The notes under the pieces are model-generated. The model ran no database searches and was not told the DNA's origin. It saw only the letters and a list, made by a program, of their open reading frames with translations. The position numbers and the translations under genes were made by a program. Positions 14,336-20,918 of a DNA stretch of 20,918 nucleotides are shown here, one piece after another (position 1 is the stretch's first letter; each line of letters starts with the position of its first letter). Where the stretch lies: the NCBI GenBank assembly GCA_036339375.1, contig JAYZBC010000033.1, forward strand, positions 1-20,918. The letters are read 5' to 3'. This DNA comes from JAYZBC01 sp036339375 (GTDB lineage Bacteria; Pseudomonadota; Alphaproteobacteria; MPNO01; UBA2964).

Positions 14336-15421
14336 TCAAAGCTCGTCGGATTCTGCAATTATTTCGCTAGCCTGAGGTTGTTCTTTTAACAACGCCTCAG
14401 CGATTAACCCTTCACTTTCCCTGATATTTGTCTCTATTTCTTTAGCTACATCAAGGTTGTCTCGTAAAAATTGTTTGGCATTTTCCCTGCCTTGACCAAT
14501 CCGTTGGCTATTGTAGGAGAACCATGAACCCGATTTTTCTACCTCACCGGACTTTACGCCATGATCTATGAGTTCACCCATCTTACAAATACCACTGCCA
14601 TACATGATATCAAATTCTACCATTTTAAATGGAGGGGCCACTTTGTTTTTAACTACCTTAACGCGGGTCTGATTGCCTACAACTTCATCTCGATCTTTAA
14701 TTGCACCAATTCGTCGAATATCTAAACGTACAGAAGAATAAAACTTTAATGCATTTCCGCCGGTGGTCGTTTCCGGACTGCCAAACATTACACCAATTTT
14801 CATTCGAATTTGGTTAATGAAAATTATCATACACTGTGAACGTGAAATTGAGCCTGTTAACTTACGTAATGCCTGGCTCATTAAACGAGCCTGGAGGCCT
14901 ACATGGGTATCCCCCATTTCACCTTCCAATTCAGCTTTAGGTACTAAGGCTGCTACTGAGTCAACGACGATGACATCAATTGCTCCCGATCGTACGAGGG
15001 TGTCAGTGATCTCCAATGCCTGCTCTCCTGCATCAGGTTGCGAAATCAACAAATCATCAACATTAACGCCAAGTTTCTGGGCATAGACCGGATCGAGTGC
15101 ATGTTCAGCATCAATAAAGGCACAATGCCCACCCGATTTTTGAGCTTCAGCAACACAATGCAGAGCAAGTGTTGTTTTACCAGATGCCTCTGGGCCATAA
15201 ATTTCAATTATTCGACCCTTTGGTAAACCCCCTATTCCGAGGGCTATATCCAAGCCTAACGAACCTGACGATATTGCTTCTATTTCAACGACATTTCCTG
15301 CCCCAAGTTTCATGATAGAACCCTTACCGTAGGATCTTTCGATCTGTTGAAGGGCAGCTTCTAGCGCCTTGGTTTTATCCATTTCGTCCTTTTCTACCAG
15401 TCGAAGTGCAGTATCGATCAT
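14336..15421 (-). CDS. recA: Recombinase A
   Basis: The strand-exchange ATPase of homologous recombination and the co-protease that triggers LexA cleavage. It is 361 aa, with Walker A GPEASGKT at 76-83, the conserved GGNALKFYSSVRLDIRR core split around residues 222-238, and an acidic C-terminal tail ending ESDEL. The N-terminal extension (RLVEKDEMDKTKALEAAL) is the alphaproteobacterial type. An ideal AAGGAGG site lies 7 bases before the ATG at 15421. No intein or truncation is seen. Confidence 0.99.
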   Translation of the reverse strand: MIDTALRLVEKDEMDKTKALEAALQQIERSYGKGSIMKLGAGNVVEIEAISSGSLGLDIALGIGGLPKGRIIEIYGPEASGKTTLALHCVAEAQKSGGHCAFIDAEHALDPVYAQKLGVNVDDLLISQPDAGEQALEITDTLVRSGAIDVIVVDSVAALVPKAELEGEMGDTHVGLQARLMSQALRKLTGSISRSQCMIIFINQIRMKIGVMFGSPETTTGGNALKFYSSVRLDIRRIGAIKDRDEVVGNQTRVKVVKNKVAPPFKMVEFDIMYGSGICKMGELIDHGVKSGEVEKSGSWFSYNSQRIGQGRENAKQFLRDNLDVAKEIETNIRESEGLIAEALLKEQPQASEIIAESDEL

Positions 15422-15508
15422 TTACATCCTCCTTATTTCATAGCCACCAGATTCGATCAATGGAATGGTGAAATACCGATACAATGTACACCTTTTGTTC
15501 TTTTTGTA

Positions 15509-15537
15509 AACATAAAAATATTTTTGTGTTTTATCAA
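15509..15537 (-). promoter_or_regulatory. Candidate recA promoter with overlapping inverted element
   Basis: On the minus strand TTGATA (15537-15532) and TATGTT (15514-15509) are 17 bp apart. The -10 box overlaps GTTTACAAAAAGAAC (15511-15497), a GTTY-N7-RAAC-like pair that could be a repressor contact. Transcription would start about 80 bases before the recA ATG. Confidence 0.4.
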
Positions 15538-15553
15538 TGATTTAATAACAATT

Positions 15554-15568
15554 GTTTCTGGTTTGTTC
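15554..15568. promoter_or_regulatory. Possible alphaproteobacterial SOS (LexA) box
   Basis: GTTTCTGGTTTGTTC fits GTTC-N7-GTTC, the LexA site of many alphaproteobacteria, with one mismatch in the first half-site. It lies about 17 bp upstream of the predicted recA -35 box, in the region shared with the divergent GFA gene. A one-mismatch match to a two-tetramer motif in AT-rich DNA can arise by chance. Confidence 0.3.
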
Positions 15569-15678
15569 TTTTTTAAAAAAAACGAATAAAAAAAATTTTA
15601 CCTTTGGAAAACAGCTAAAATACTTTAGGTTTAATCCCAAGTTTTCTACCCAACTTTTTATTATTTAGGAGAAAGTTT

Positions 15679-16170
15679 ATGTTGCTTGAGGGCTCATGTC
15701 ATTGTGAAAAGGTTAAATTTAGCGTCCACTCAAAAACACCTTATCCCTTTTCACAATGTTATTGTTCAATTTGCCGTAAACTAAACGGTGGCGGGGGTTA
15801 TTCCATAAACATAATGGCAGAAACTAGTTCTCTAAAGGTAGAAGGTGAAAATTCAATTACCGTTTACCGATCGGCGTTTAACGATAGAGGAGTTTACGAA
15901 GAAGACGGGCTTGGATATTCCCGCCGAAACTTTTGTAAACATTGTGGAACGATGTTGTGGAATTTCAATACAAAATACCCTGATTGGATTTATATTTTTG
16001 CGTCTGCCGTCGATACCCAACTCCCGACTCCTCCAGAAATACGCCATACAATGGTCAAACATAAGCAACCTTGGGTCAAAATTTATGATGACAACCACCA
16101 GTTTGACCAATACCCGAATGAAAGCATTGAAGAATGGCACAAAAATCGAAGCCTATATAGAAAGCCTTAA
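15679..16170 (+). CDS. GFA/CENP-V-domain zinc protein (163 aa)
   Basis: A full-length member of the GFA family, proposed to act in glutathione-linked handling of formaldehyde or other electrophiles; most members are uncharacterised. Zinc ligands are in CHC (7-9), CYCSIC (27-32) and CKHC (86-89), and the C-terminal half holds the family's EIRHTMVKHKQPWV region. AGGAG lies 7 bases before the ATG. It stands alone on the plus strand, divergent from recA and convergent with the VOC gene 43 bp away, so no operon partner suggests a substrate. Confidence 0.85.
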   Translation: MLLEGSCHCEKVKFSVHSKTPYPFSQCYCSICRKLNGGGGYSINIMAETSSLKVEGENSITVYRSAFNDRGVYEEDGLGYSRRNFCKHCGTMLWNFNTKYPDWIYIFASAVDTQLPTPPEIRHTMVKHKQPWVKIYDDNHQFDQYPNESIEEWHKNRSLYRKP

Positions 16171-16213
16171 CCAGTTAATATAAGACATCAATGTTAATAA
16201 AAACTTTAAAGAA

Positions 16214-16759
16214 TTAATTTGGCAAACTTGTACGGAACTTCGCTTTCCAATCTTCAATCAACATGAAAGACGGGCTCGATTGACACTTTTCTTCACAAGC
16301 TTTGAGCAATTCTTCATCTGATTTACTAAAATCTATAAGCTGGCGATGTGGCTGTTTTATGTACCAAGGCGTTGCCATATATATCTCAATTCGATTCCCT
16401 TCGGGGTCAGGGAAATAAATCGAAAGTGCTGTTCCGTGATCAACGGGATCAATATCTTTAATGCCAGCCCCAATAACTTTATTGTAGCCTTCCCGAACTT
16501 CTGCAAAATTTTTGACCCTGAACGAAATTTGGTTAATTGTGCTGGGTGCGCCTTTTGGCCTCACCCCAACCAAAACTATTTGATGGTGCTCCTCTGGATC
16601 TCGACTTAAAAATACTAGCTCTGGCCCTTCAGCTCCTCCTCCCTTTCCTCTGTCTGTGAGCTTAAAACCTAATATTTCAGTATAAAATTTTACCATCGGT
16701 TCCATATTGGTTACATTGATCCCAATATGACCAAACGACATTTCTGGTAAATTTGCCAT
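16214..16759 (-). CDS. VOC/glyoxalase-superfamily protein (extradiol-dioxygenase-like)
   Basis: A single vicinal-oxygen-chelate module of 181 aa. The paired beta-alpha-beta-beta-beta units are visible: FGHIGINVTNMEPMVKFYTE at 9-28 and INQISFRVKNF at 75-85. Plausible metal ligands are H11, H58 or H59 and E125 in DPEGNRIEIY, the H-H-E pattern of glyoxalases and extradiol dioxygenases. A C-terminal extension of about 50 residues follows. AGGAG precedes the ATG. It lies 180 bp downstream of, and co-oriented with, a flavin monooxygenase of the HsaA type, so a ring-cleavage dioxygenase role is reasonable. The exact substrate is unknown. Confidence 0.8.
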   Translation of the reverse strand: MANLPEMSFGHIGINVTNMEPMVKFYTEILGFKLTDRGKGGGAEGPELVFLSRDPEEHHQIVLVGVRPKGAPSTINQISFRVKNFAEVREGYNKVIGAGIKDIDPVDHGTALSIYFPDPEGNRIEIYMATPWYIKQPHRQLIDFSKSDEELLKACEEKCQSSPSFMLIEDWKAKFRTSLPN

Positions 16760-16939
16760 TTTTGTCTCCTTTAGTGAACCTTTCTTAGGATTTAATGCAA
16801 AGGCGCCAACATTTTTATCATCTGAATTTAAGAACGAACAACCCTTTTAACAACAAAACCAAAAGCGTGAGAGTTGAACTAAAAGGATATTTCAAGTTTA
16901 AATTTCAAAGAATTTTAATTGAATTCAAAAAAATTACAT

Positions 16940-18136
16940 TCAAAAATGGCCGCCTTCTGGCTCCAAACCTAAGACAAATTTTCCATATAAGGACCCAACA
17001 GCATCCCAATTCGTACTAATATGTTTAGCGGCAGCATGTATGTTCCGCCAATTCCGTTGGACAAAATTATCTGTATAAAGGCCTTGCCCACCAGCAGCTT
17101 CAAATAACATATCAATCGCGCGAACACATAATTTTACCGCAAAAGCATGATCTCGGCGAGTTCTGACACGAAGCGCAGTTTCTGGTTGCCGGCCACCCCT
17201 TACAGCCGACATTGTTTCAGCCGCACCGCGCATTAACAAAAGGCGCGCAGCATCTATAGATGCTGCAGCTTCTGCAACACGCAGTTGTATAGTGGAGAGT
17301 TCTGCAACCTTTTTTCCCGCGCCGGTAATGGCTCCTCTTGTCGTCCATGTTTTTAAACCGGATACGTAAGTATCATAGGTACCCTGAGCCATTCCAAGCA
17401 CTGGAACACAAAGACAAGTGGAAATCGCAGATGAGAATGGTATGTGAAATAATGGGGCATCATTTTCTACTGCACCTGGAGGTGTCCCCGAACTCGCATC
17501 CTTAACACTCAATACACAATGCGAAGGTACAAAAGCATCATTAATCACAATCGTTTTGCTCCCGGTGCCAGAAAGTCCGAGAACATGCCAATTGTCCTCG
17601 ATGACATAATTCTTCTTAGGGACTAGAAAAAAAACCTGCTGTGATTCAGATTTAGTTGAAGTTTGAATTTTCCCGCCAAGGATCATCCACTGAGTAGAAT
17701 CACAACCACTGGCAAAAGTCCATTTTCCAGATAACCTGTACCCACCTTTAGTTGGTTTTCCTATACCACTGGGTACATAAGAAGAGGAAGCTAGCGCGTC
17801 TGAATCCTCTCCCCAGACGTCTTCTTGTGCTGCTGCAGGAAACATCCCAATTTGCCATTGGTGCATACCTACGACAGCATATATCCACCCAGTTGAACCA
17901 CAGCCAGCAGCTATTTTTTCCGCGATTCTTAAAAATCCCTCAATGCTCACTTCAAAACCGCCGTAACGTGCGGGCTGTAGTGCCCGGAATAAACCAGCAC
18001 CTTTTAATTGTTCCATGGATTCATTTGGAATTCGACGTAATTCTTCGCATAAGGAAGACCTTTCACGTAATTTCTCCGCTATCTTCCCCGCACGTTTAAC
18101 TAAATTTTCTGTGTTTGTCCCAGCGGTTTCGGGCAT
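16940..18136 (-). CDS. Acyl-CoA-dehydrogenase-fold flavin-dependent monooxygenase (HsaA/HpaH-like)
   Basis: About 398 aa with the acyl-CoA dehydrogenase fold: N-terminal helices, a central beta domain (GYRLSGKWTFASGCDSTQW, about 135-155) and C-terminal helices. The tail FVQRNWRNIHAAAKHIS...D is characteristic of reduced-flavin two-component hydroxylases such as HsaA or the HpaH C2 oxygenase, rather than true dehydrogenases. Such enzymes hydroxylate aromatic rings using FADH2 or FMNH2 from a separate reductase, which is not in this window. I start at the ATG at 18136 (GGGA 9 bases upstream); a TTG five codons earlier is possible. The downstream VOC gene fits a hydroxylase plus extradiol dioxygenase pair. 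Confidence 0.8.
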   Translation of the reverse strand: MPETAGTNTENLVKRAGKIAEKLRERSSLCEELRRIPNESMEQLKGAGLFRALQPARYGGFEVSIEGFLRIAEKIAAGCGSTGWIYAVVGMHQWQIGMFPAAAQEDVWGEDSDALASSSYVPSGIGKPTKGGYRLSGKWTFASGCDSTQWMILGGKIQTSTKSESQQVFFLVPKKNYVIEDNWHVLGLSGTGSKTIVINDAFVPSHCVLSVKDASSGTPPGAVENDAPLFHIPFSSAISTCLCVPVLGMAQGTYDTYVSGLKTWTTRGAITGAGKKVAELSTIQLRVAEAAASIDAARLLLMRGAAETMSAVRGGRQPETALRVRTRRDHAFAVKLCVRAIDMLFEAAGGQGLYTDNFVQRNWRNIHAAAKHISTNWDAVGSLYGKFVLGLEPEGGHF

Positions 18137-18151
18137 CCAATCAATTCCCAA

Positions 18152-18332
18152 AAAGTCTAAATTTAATTTTGTAGTTCAAAATCTATTATCAAAAAGTAGG
18201 TAACATCAAACTTTTTTTTCCAAAGATAAAAATCACTAAAACCTAAACTCAACTTAAAAACTAAAACTAGATGTTGCGATGGTTACAAAACCGCACAGCT
18301 TTCCATTTAAAATGGTTGTTCGATTAAAAATT
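18152..18332. other. Intergenic region, AT-rich
   Basis: This 181-bp gap between the Sel1 gene and the monooxygenase gene contains a small palindrome, CCATTT-A-AAATGG (18303-18315). No T-run follows it on the minus strand, so it is a doubtful terminator for the Sel1 gene. No convincing promoter could be chosen. Confidence 0.4.
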
Positions 18333-19007
18333 TTATTGATTTTGTGCCGGAAGTAGTTTTTTTTGAGCTTCCTTTAATTCGAGCGTCGTAAGTTGTTTAG
18401 TGATACTCCCCAGCACCACTTTCGCATTGGGAAAATTCTGGATTTCAGCTCGTGATAACCAAAGCCAGGCCTGTATCAAAGCCTGTCGATCCTCTTTACT
18501 CGATGCTGCTAACAACAAACCTAAGTTAAATTGGGCCGCCGCTACCCCTTTTTTGGATGCAGAAAAATACAATTCTTTTGCTTTGGACAAATCTTTTTTG
18601 ACTCCTAGACCACGTTCAAAGAAAACACCCAAATTAAAAGAAGCTTGGGCAAGTCCATTTTTAGAGGCTTTTTCATACCAAATGGCTGCTTTCTTAAAAT
18701 CGGTTGTTTTGGAAGAATCTTTGCTATAAAGCATACCTAACCTAAACTGAGCACGAGAATGATTTTTTTCTGCCGCACGAATATACCATTTGACCGCTAA
18801 GCTATGGTTGTAAGGGCGGCCATTTCCTGTTTCATGCATGTACGCCAACAAAAATTGTGCCTTAGTATTTCCTCCTTTTGCTGCTTTTTCATACCAACGC
18901 ATGGCATCCCCATAAGTTTGAGGTATTTTCTCAGCAGACGCTTTTGATGCCAGATAGCAAAAAAAACATAACGCCAAGACAGGTAAAATTCGACAAAATT
19001 TAAACAA
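18333..19007 (-). CDS. Secreted Sel1-repeat protein
   Basis: A 224-aa exported protein. Residues 1-25 are a signal peptide (basic start, LPVLALCFFCYLASKASA) with an AxA cleavage site before EKIPQ. The mature part is four to five Sel1-like helical repeats of about 36 residues (AMRWYEKAAKGGNTKAQFLLA, shortened to its core WYEKAA...AQFxLA, recurs with WYIRAA, WYEKAS and LYFSAS). Sel1 proteins are protein-protein scaffolds; a periplasmic partner is expected but not identifiable. It lies 51 bp after the asparagine-synthetase-type gene on the same strand, so may belong to the same envelope-related operon. Its LELKEAQKKL tail resembles the orphan fragment at 530-628. Confidence 0.85.
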   Translation of the reverse strand: MFKFCRILPVLALCFFCYLASKASAEKIPQTYGDAMRWYEKAAKGGNTKAQFLLAYMHETGNGRPYNHSLAVKWYIRAAEKNHSRAQFRLGMLYSKDSSKTTDFKKAAIWYEKASKNGLAQASFNLGVFFERGLGVKKDLSKAKELYFSASKKGVAAAQFNLGLLLAASSKEDRQALIQAWLWLSRAEIQNFPNAKVVLGSITKQLTTLELKEAQKKLLPAQNQ

Positions 19008-19058
19008 TGTAAAAACTTCTTTCTTGTTCCAAATTGAACTAATTATTACGAATAGAAA

Positions 19059-20819
19059 TCAACCATTTCCAAGAAAATTGAATACATCCCCTTCCACTGA
19101 TACCCCTTCAATATGACAACGATGCCATAAAGCATAAAAAAGCAAAATCCAAGCAGCAAAACCGGCTTCGCGACTCGTAGAAGAAAATAAATCCTTCACT
19201 CTATCGGGATGACATAGCTCAATTATCCCAAACTGGCGCGCTACAAGGGGACCCAGCTTCTTACCTTTTCGTATAATCCATTCCCCAACGGGGACCGTAA
19301 ATCCGCGTTTTCGTTCAAAAGGTCTCGCGATAGGCAAAATATCATGCAACAATTTTCGTAAAATCCATTTTCCATGTTTACCTTGTACTTTCAAGCGGTC
19401 TGGCAAACGAAAAGCAATGTCTACCACGGTTGGGTCTAGCATGGGCGTACGTCCTTCTACACCGTGCGCCATCAAACAACGATCCAGTTTAATGAGCAAA
19501 TCGTGTGGTAGCCAATCGATACAATCTGTAGCTTGTGAAATTTGAAGGGAACTGCGATCGGTTGACCTTGCAAGTGTTTCACTTGCAACGAAACCCCGGC
19601 GCCAATTTTTAGTCTTGTTCCGCAAAATATTCATACCCTCTAATGCACCACGGGACCGCATAGACTTTTGAAATTGCCAACGTGGGCGCATGGCAGACCT
19701 ATAACGTCCATAGCCTCCGAAAAGTTCATCGCCCCCCTCACCACATATAATGACTTTGAGTTCTTCTCCAGCTGTGGCCGCCAACTTGTAAGTTGGCAAC
19801 TCCGCATAATCTGCCACCGGATCATCCATCGCGCATGCTACCTTTGGAGCTATGTTCCAAAAATCGTTTTCAGTAAAATCAATTTGTATATGTTCAGCGC
19901 CAAGTGCTTTTGCTACAGCTGCCGCGTGAGGCCTTTCGTCAACCGCATCAGTGTCCGAAAATCCTACTGTAAACGCACGAACGGCTTGTTCATTCAAACG
20001 GGCCATCAATGTCAAAATGATCGATGAATCCACACCTCCAGACAAAAACATCCCATAGGGTACATCGCTACGTTGATGAACTGAGGTGCTGTCTAATAAA
20101 GCCCCCTCAATTTTTTCCAGTGCCAACCTTTGATCTATTTTTTCAGGCCCACCGGTGGGAAGTGCCGGTAAAAAAATCCGATTTACAATTTTTCCTGCTT
20201 CAATAACCAAAGTTTCTCCAGGCAAAACTCTAAAAATTTTAGAAATAATCATTTCGCGACCGGTAATGAACTGAAGCTGCATAAGCTCTTCAGCAGCGTC
20301 TTGCCTAATTTCGGGTTTTACCATGCCTGACTGAATAAAAGCCTTAGGTTCTGAAGCAAAGGCAAACCCGAATGGGCCTTCTGTATAGTAAAGTTGTTTA
20401 ATACCAAAAGGATCGCGAGTTAGGATTAAACGTTGTTTAATTGGGTCATGTATTGCAATGGCATACATACCGCGCAATTTTTCCGCAAATTGTAGCCCAT
20501 GTTTTTTGTAAAGATGAAGTGGAACTTCGCAATCCGAACTAGACGTAAAATTAGTATTATTCATTTCACGTTTAAGTTCTAAATAATTATAAATTTCCGC
20601 ATTTGCAATGAGGCTTGTACCGTCTTGAAGTAAAAAAGGTTGGTTACCGGTTTTCAAATCAATGATGGCTAAACGCCTCTGAGCCAAACCAACATTGTTT
20701 GCAAAATGTACTCCTTCACCATCAGGTCCTCGGTGCAATAAAGCCTTGCTCATTTCTGCTAACAAAGAACGTTCCGGAGACGCACCCGAATGTGTCATAA
20801 TTCCCGCCACACCACACAT
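19059..20819 (-). CDS. asnB: Glutamine-hydrolysing asparagine synthetase-type amidotransferase
   Basis: A class II amidotransferase fused to an ATP-pyrophosphatase domain, 586 aa. C2 follows the start methionine and would be the N-terminal nucleophile after processing. R49, the NAEIYN motif (73-78) and D97 form the glutaminase site, and SGGVDSS at 260-266 is the synthetase P-loop. The glycine normally in NGEIYN, part of the oxyanion hole, is alanine (A74). Its start overlaps by one base the stop of a glycosyltransferase gene (TGATG). That context matches AsnB-like amidotransferases of polysaccharide loci, which may amidate a sugar or other acid instead of aspartate. Housekeeping asparagine synthesis cannot be excluded. 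Confidence 0.9.
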   Translation of the reverse strand: MCGVAGIMTHSGASPERSLLAEMSKALLHRGPDGEGVHFANNVGLAQRRLAIIDLKTGNQPFLLQDGTSLIANAEIYNYLELKREMNNTNFTSSSDCEVPLHLYKKHGLQFAEKLRGMYAIAIHDPIKQRLILTRDPFGIKQLYYTEGPFGFAFASEPKAFIQSGMVKPEIRQDAAEELMQLQFITGREMIISKIFRVLPGETLVIEAGKIVNRIFLPALPTGGPEKIDQRLALEKIEGALLDSTSVHQRSDVPYGMFLSGGVDSSIILTLMARLNEQAVRAFTVGFSDTDAVDERPHAAAVAKALGAEHIQIDFTENDFWNIAPKVACAMDDPVADYAELPTYKLAATAGEELKVIICGEGGDELFGGYGRYRSAMRPRWQFQKSMRSRGALEGMNILRNKTKNWRRGFVASETLARSTDRSSLQISQATDCIDWLPHDLLIKLDRCLMAHGVEGRTPMLDPTVVDIAFRLPDRLKVQGKHGKWILRKLLHDILPIARPFERKRGFTVPVGEWIIRKGKKLGPLVARQFGIIELCHPDRVKDLFSSTSREAGFAAWILLFYALWHRCHIEGVSVEGDVFNFLGNG

Positions 20820-20918
20820 CAGGTAACAAGCCTTTTAAATAAATTAAGGTATTGGGAAACTACATTTCTTTCAGAAAATTTGCTTTCGAAATTTTCACGC
20901 CCTGCTGAAGCAAGTCTC
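20819..20918 (-). CDS. C-terminal end of a glycosyltransferase (partial, runs off the window)
   Basis: The last 32 codons of a minus-strand gene end in a TGA at 20821-20819 that overlaps the asnB start. The frame reads RLASAGRENFESKFSE, then RNVVSQYLNLFKRLVT. This matches the typical C-terminus of GT-B glycosyltransferases of family 1/4 (A-x-x-R-x-x-F-E-x-x-F-[ST]-x-x-x-V-x-x-Y-x-x-L-Y/F). The catalytic part lies outside the window, so donor and acceptor are unknown. The overlap implies cotranscription and translational coupling with asnB. Confidence 0.65.
   Translation of the reverse strand, partial: RLASAGRENFESKFSERNVVSQYLNLFKRLVT

Noticed and set aside
15845..16183. Second plus-strand open frame overlapping the GFA gene
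   Set aside because: It is a +1 frame shadow of a complete GFA protein with intact zinc ligands.
20847..20858. GGTATTGGGAA resembling the left-end repeat
   Set aside because: It is a single copy lying inside glycosyltransferase coding sequence (codons for Q-Y-L), best explained by chance.

Overview
The window reads as chromosomal DNA from an AT-rich alphaproteobacterium, probably a marine or Rhodospirillales-like lineage. This rests on three things: the RecA N-terminus (RLVEKDEMD..KALEAALQQIERSYGKGSIMKLG, quoted in two parts), recA lying next to alaS, and the ppx-rlmE-guaB-(x)-guaA order. I infer this from family resemblance only; no database was searched.

Left end (1-1017). No gene is supported in 1-529. 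The region instead holds two two-tier hairpins, a 12-bp-periodic array of CYAATACC units and an 11-bp tandem repeat. It also holds a 17-bp near-copy of the 3' end of guaA at 408-424. Between that copy and the real guaA end lie a small GFA-type zinc protein gene, whose start codon overlaps the guaA stop, and an orphan C-terminal fragment of a Sel1/TPR-type protein. The 3' end of guaA is a known integration hotspot for genomic islands, so I read 408-1017 as a probable remnant or miniature of a guaA-targeting element. No integrase is present. This is the least explained part of the window.

1003-6482, minus strand. A compact guanine-nucleotide/translation cluster runs ppx/gppA-type phosphatase, rlmE (23S rRNA 2'-O-methyltransferase), guaB, a GNAT acetyltransferase and guaA. 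GuaB and GuaA are consecutive steps from IMP to GMP, and Ppx/GppA-type enzymes act on polyphosphate or (p)ppGpp. A good internal promoter candidate lies before guaB. A tRNA-Gln(CTG) follows on the plus strand at 6653-6726.

6815-11472. A DapA-superfamily lyase/aldolase and an adenylate-forming acid:CoA ligase are divergently transcribed from a shared 172-bp region rich in inverted repeats. Next come a membrane-anchored LysM protein with two Ig-like repeats and, divergent from it, a LOG-family nucleotide phosphoribohydrolase.

11483-16170. alaS and recA are on the minus strand, each with a promoter candidate. Divergent from recA is a second, unrelated-in-position GFA-family gene.

16214-20918, minus strand. 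A flavin monooxygenase of the HsaA/acyl-CoA-dehydrogenase type and a VOC (extradiol-dioxygenase-like) protein form a probable two-gene catabolic unit. A secreted Sel1-repeat protein follows, then a glutamine-hydrolysing asparagine synthetase-type protein. The latter overlaps by one base the end of a glycosyltransferase gene that runs off the window, suggesting the edge of a surface-polysaccharide locus.

There are no rRNAs, CRISPR arrays, transposases or complete prophage genes. Apart from the guaA-proximal segment this is mostly ordinary core genome.
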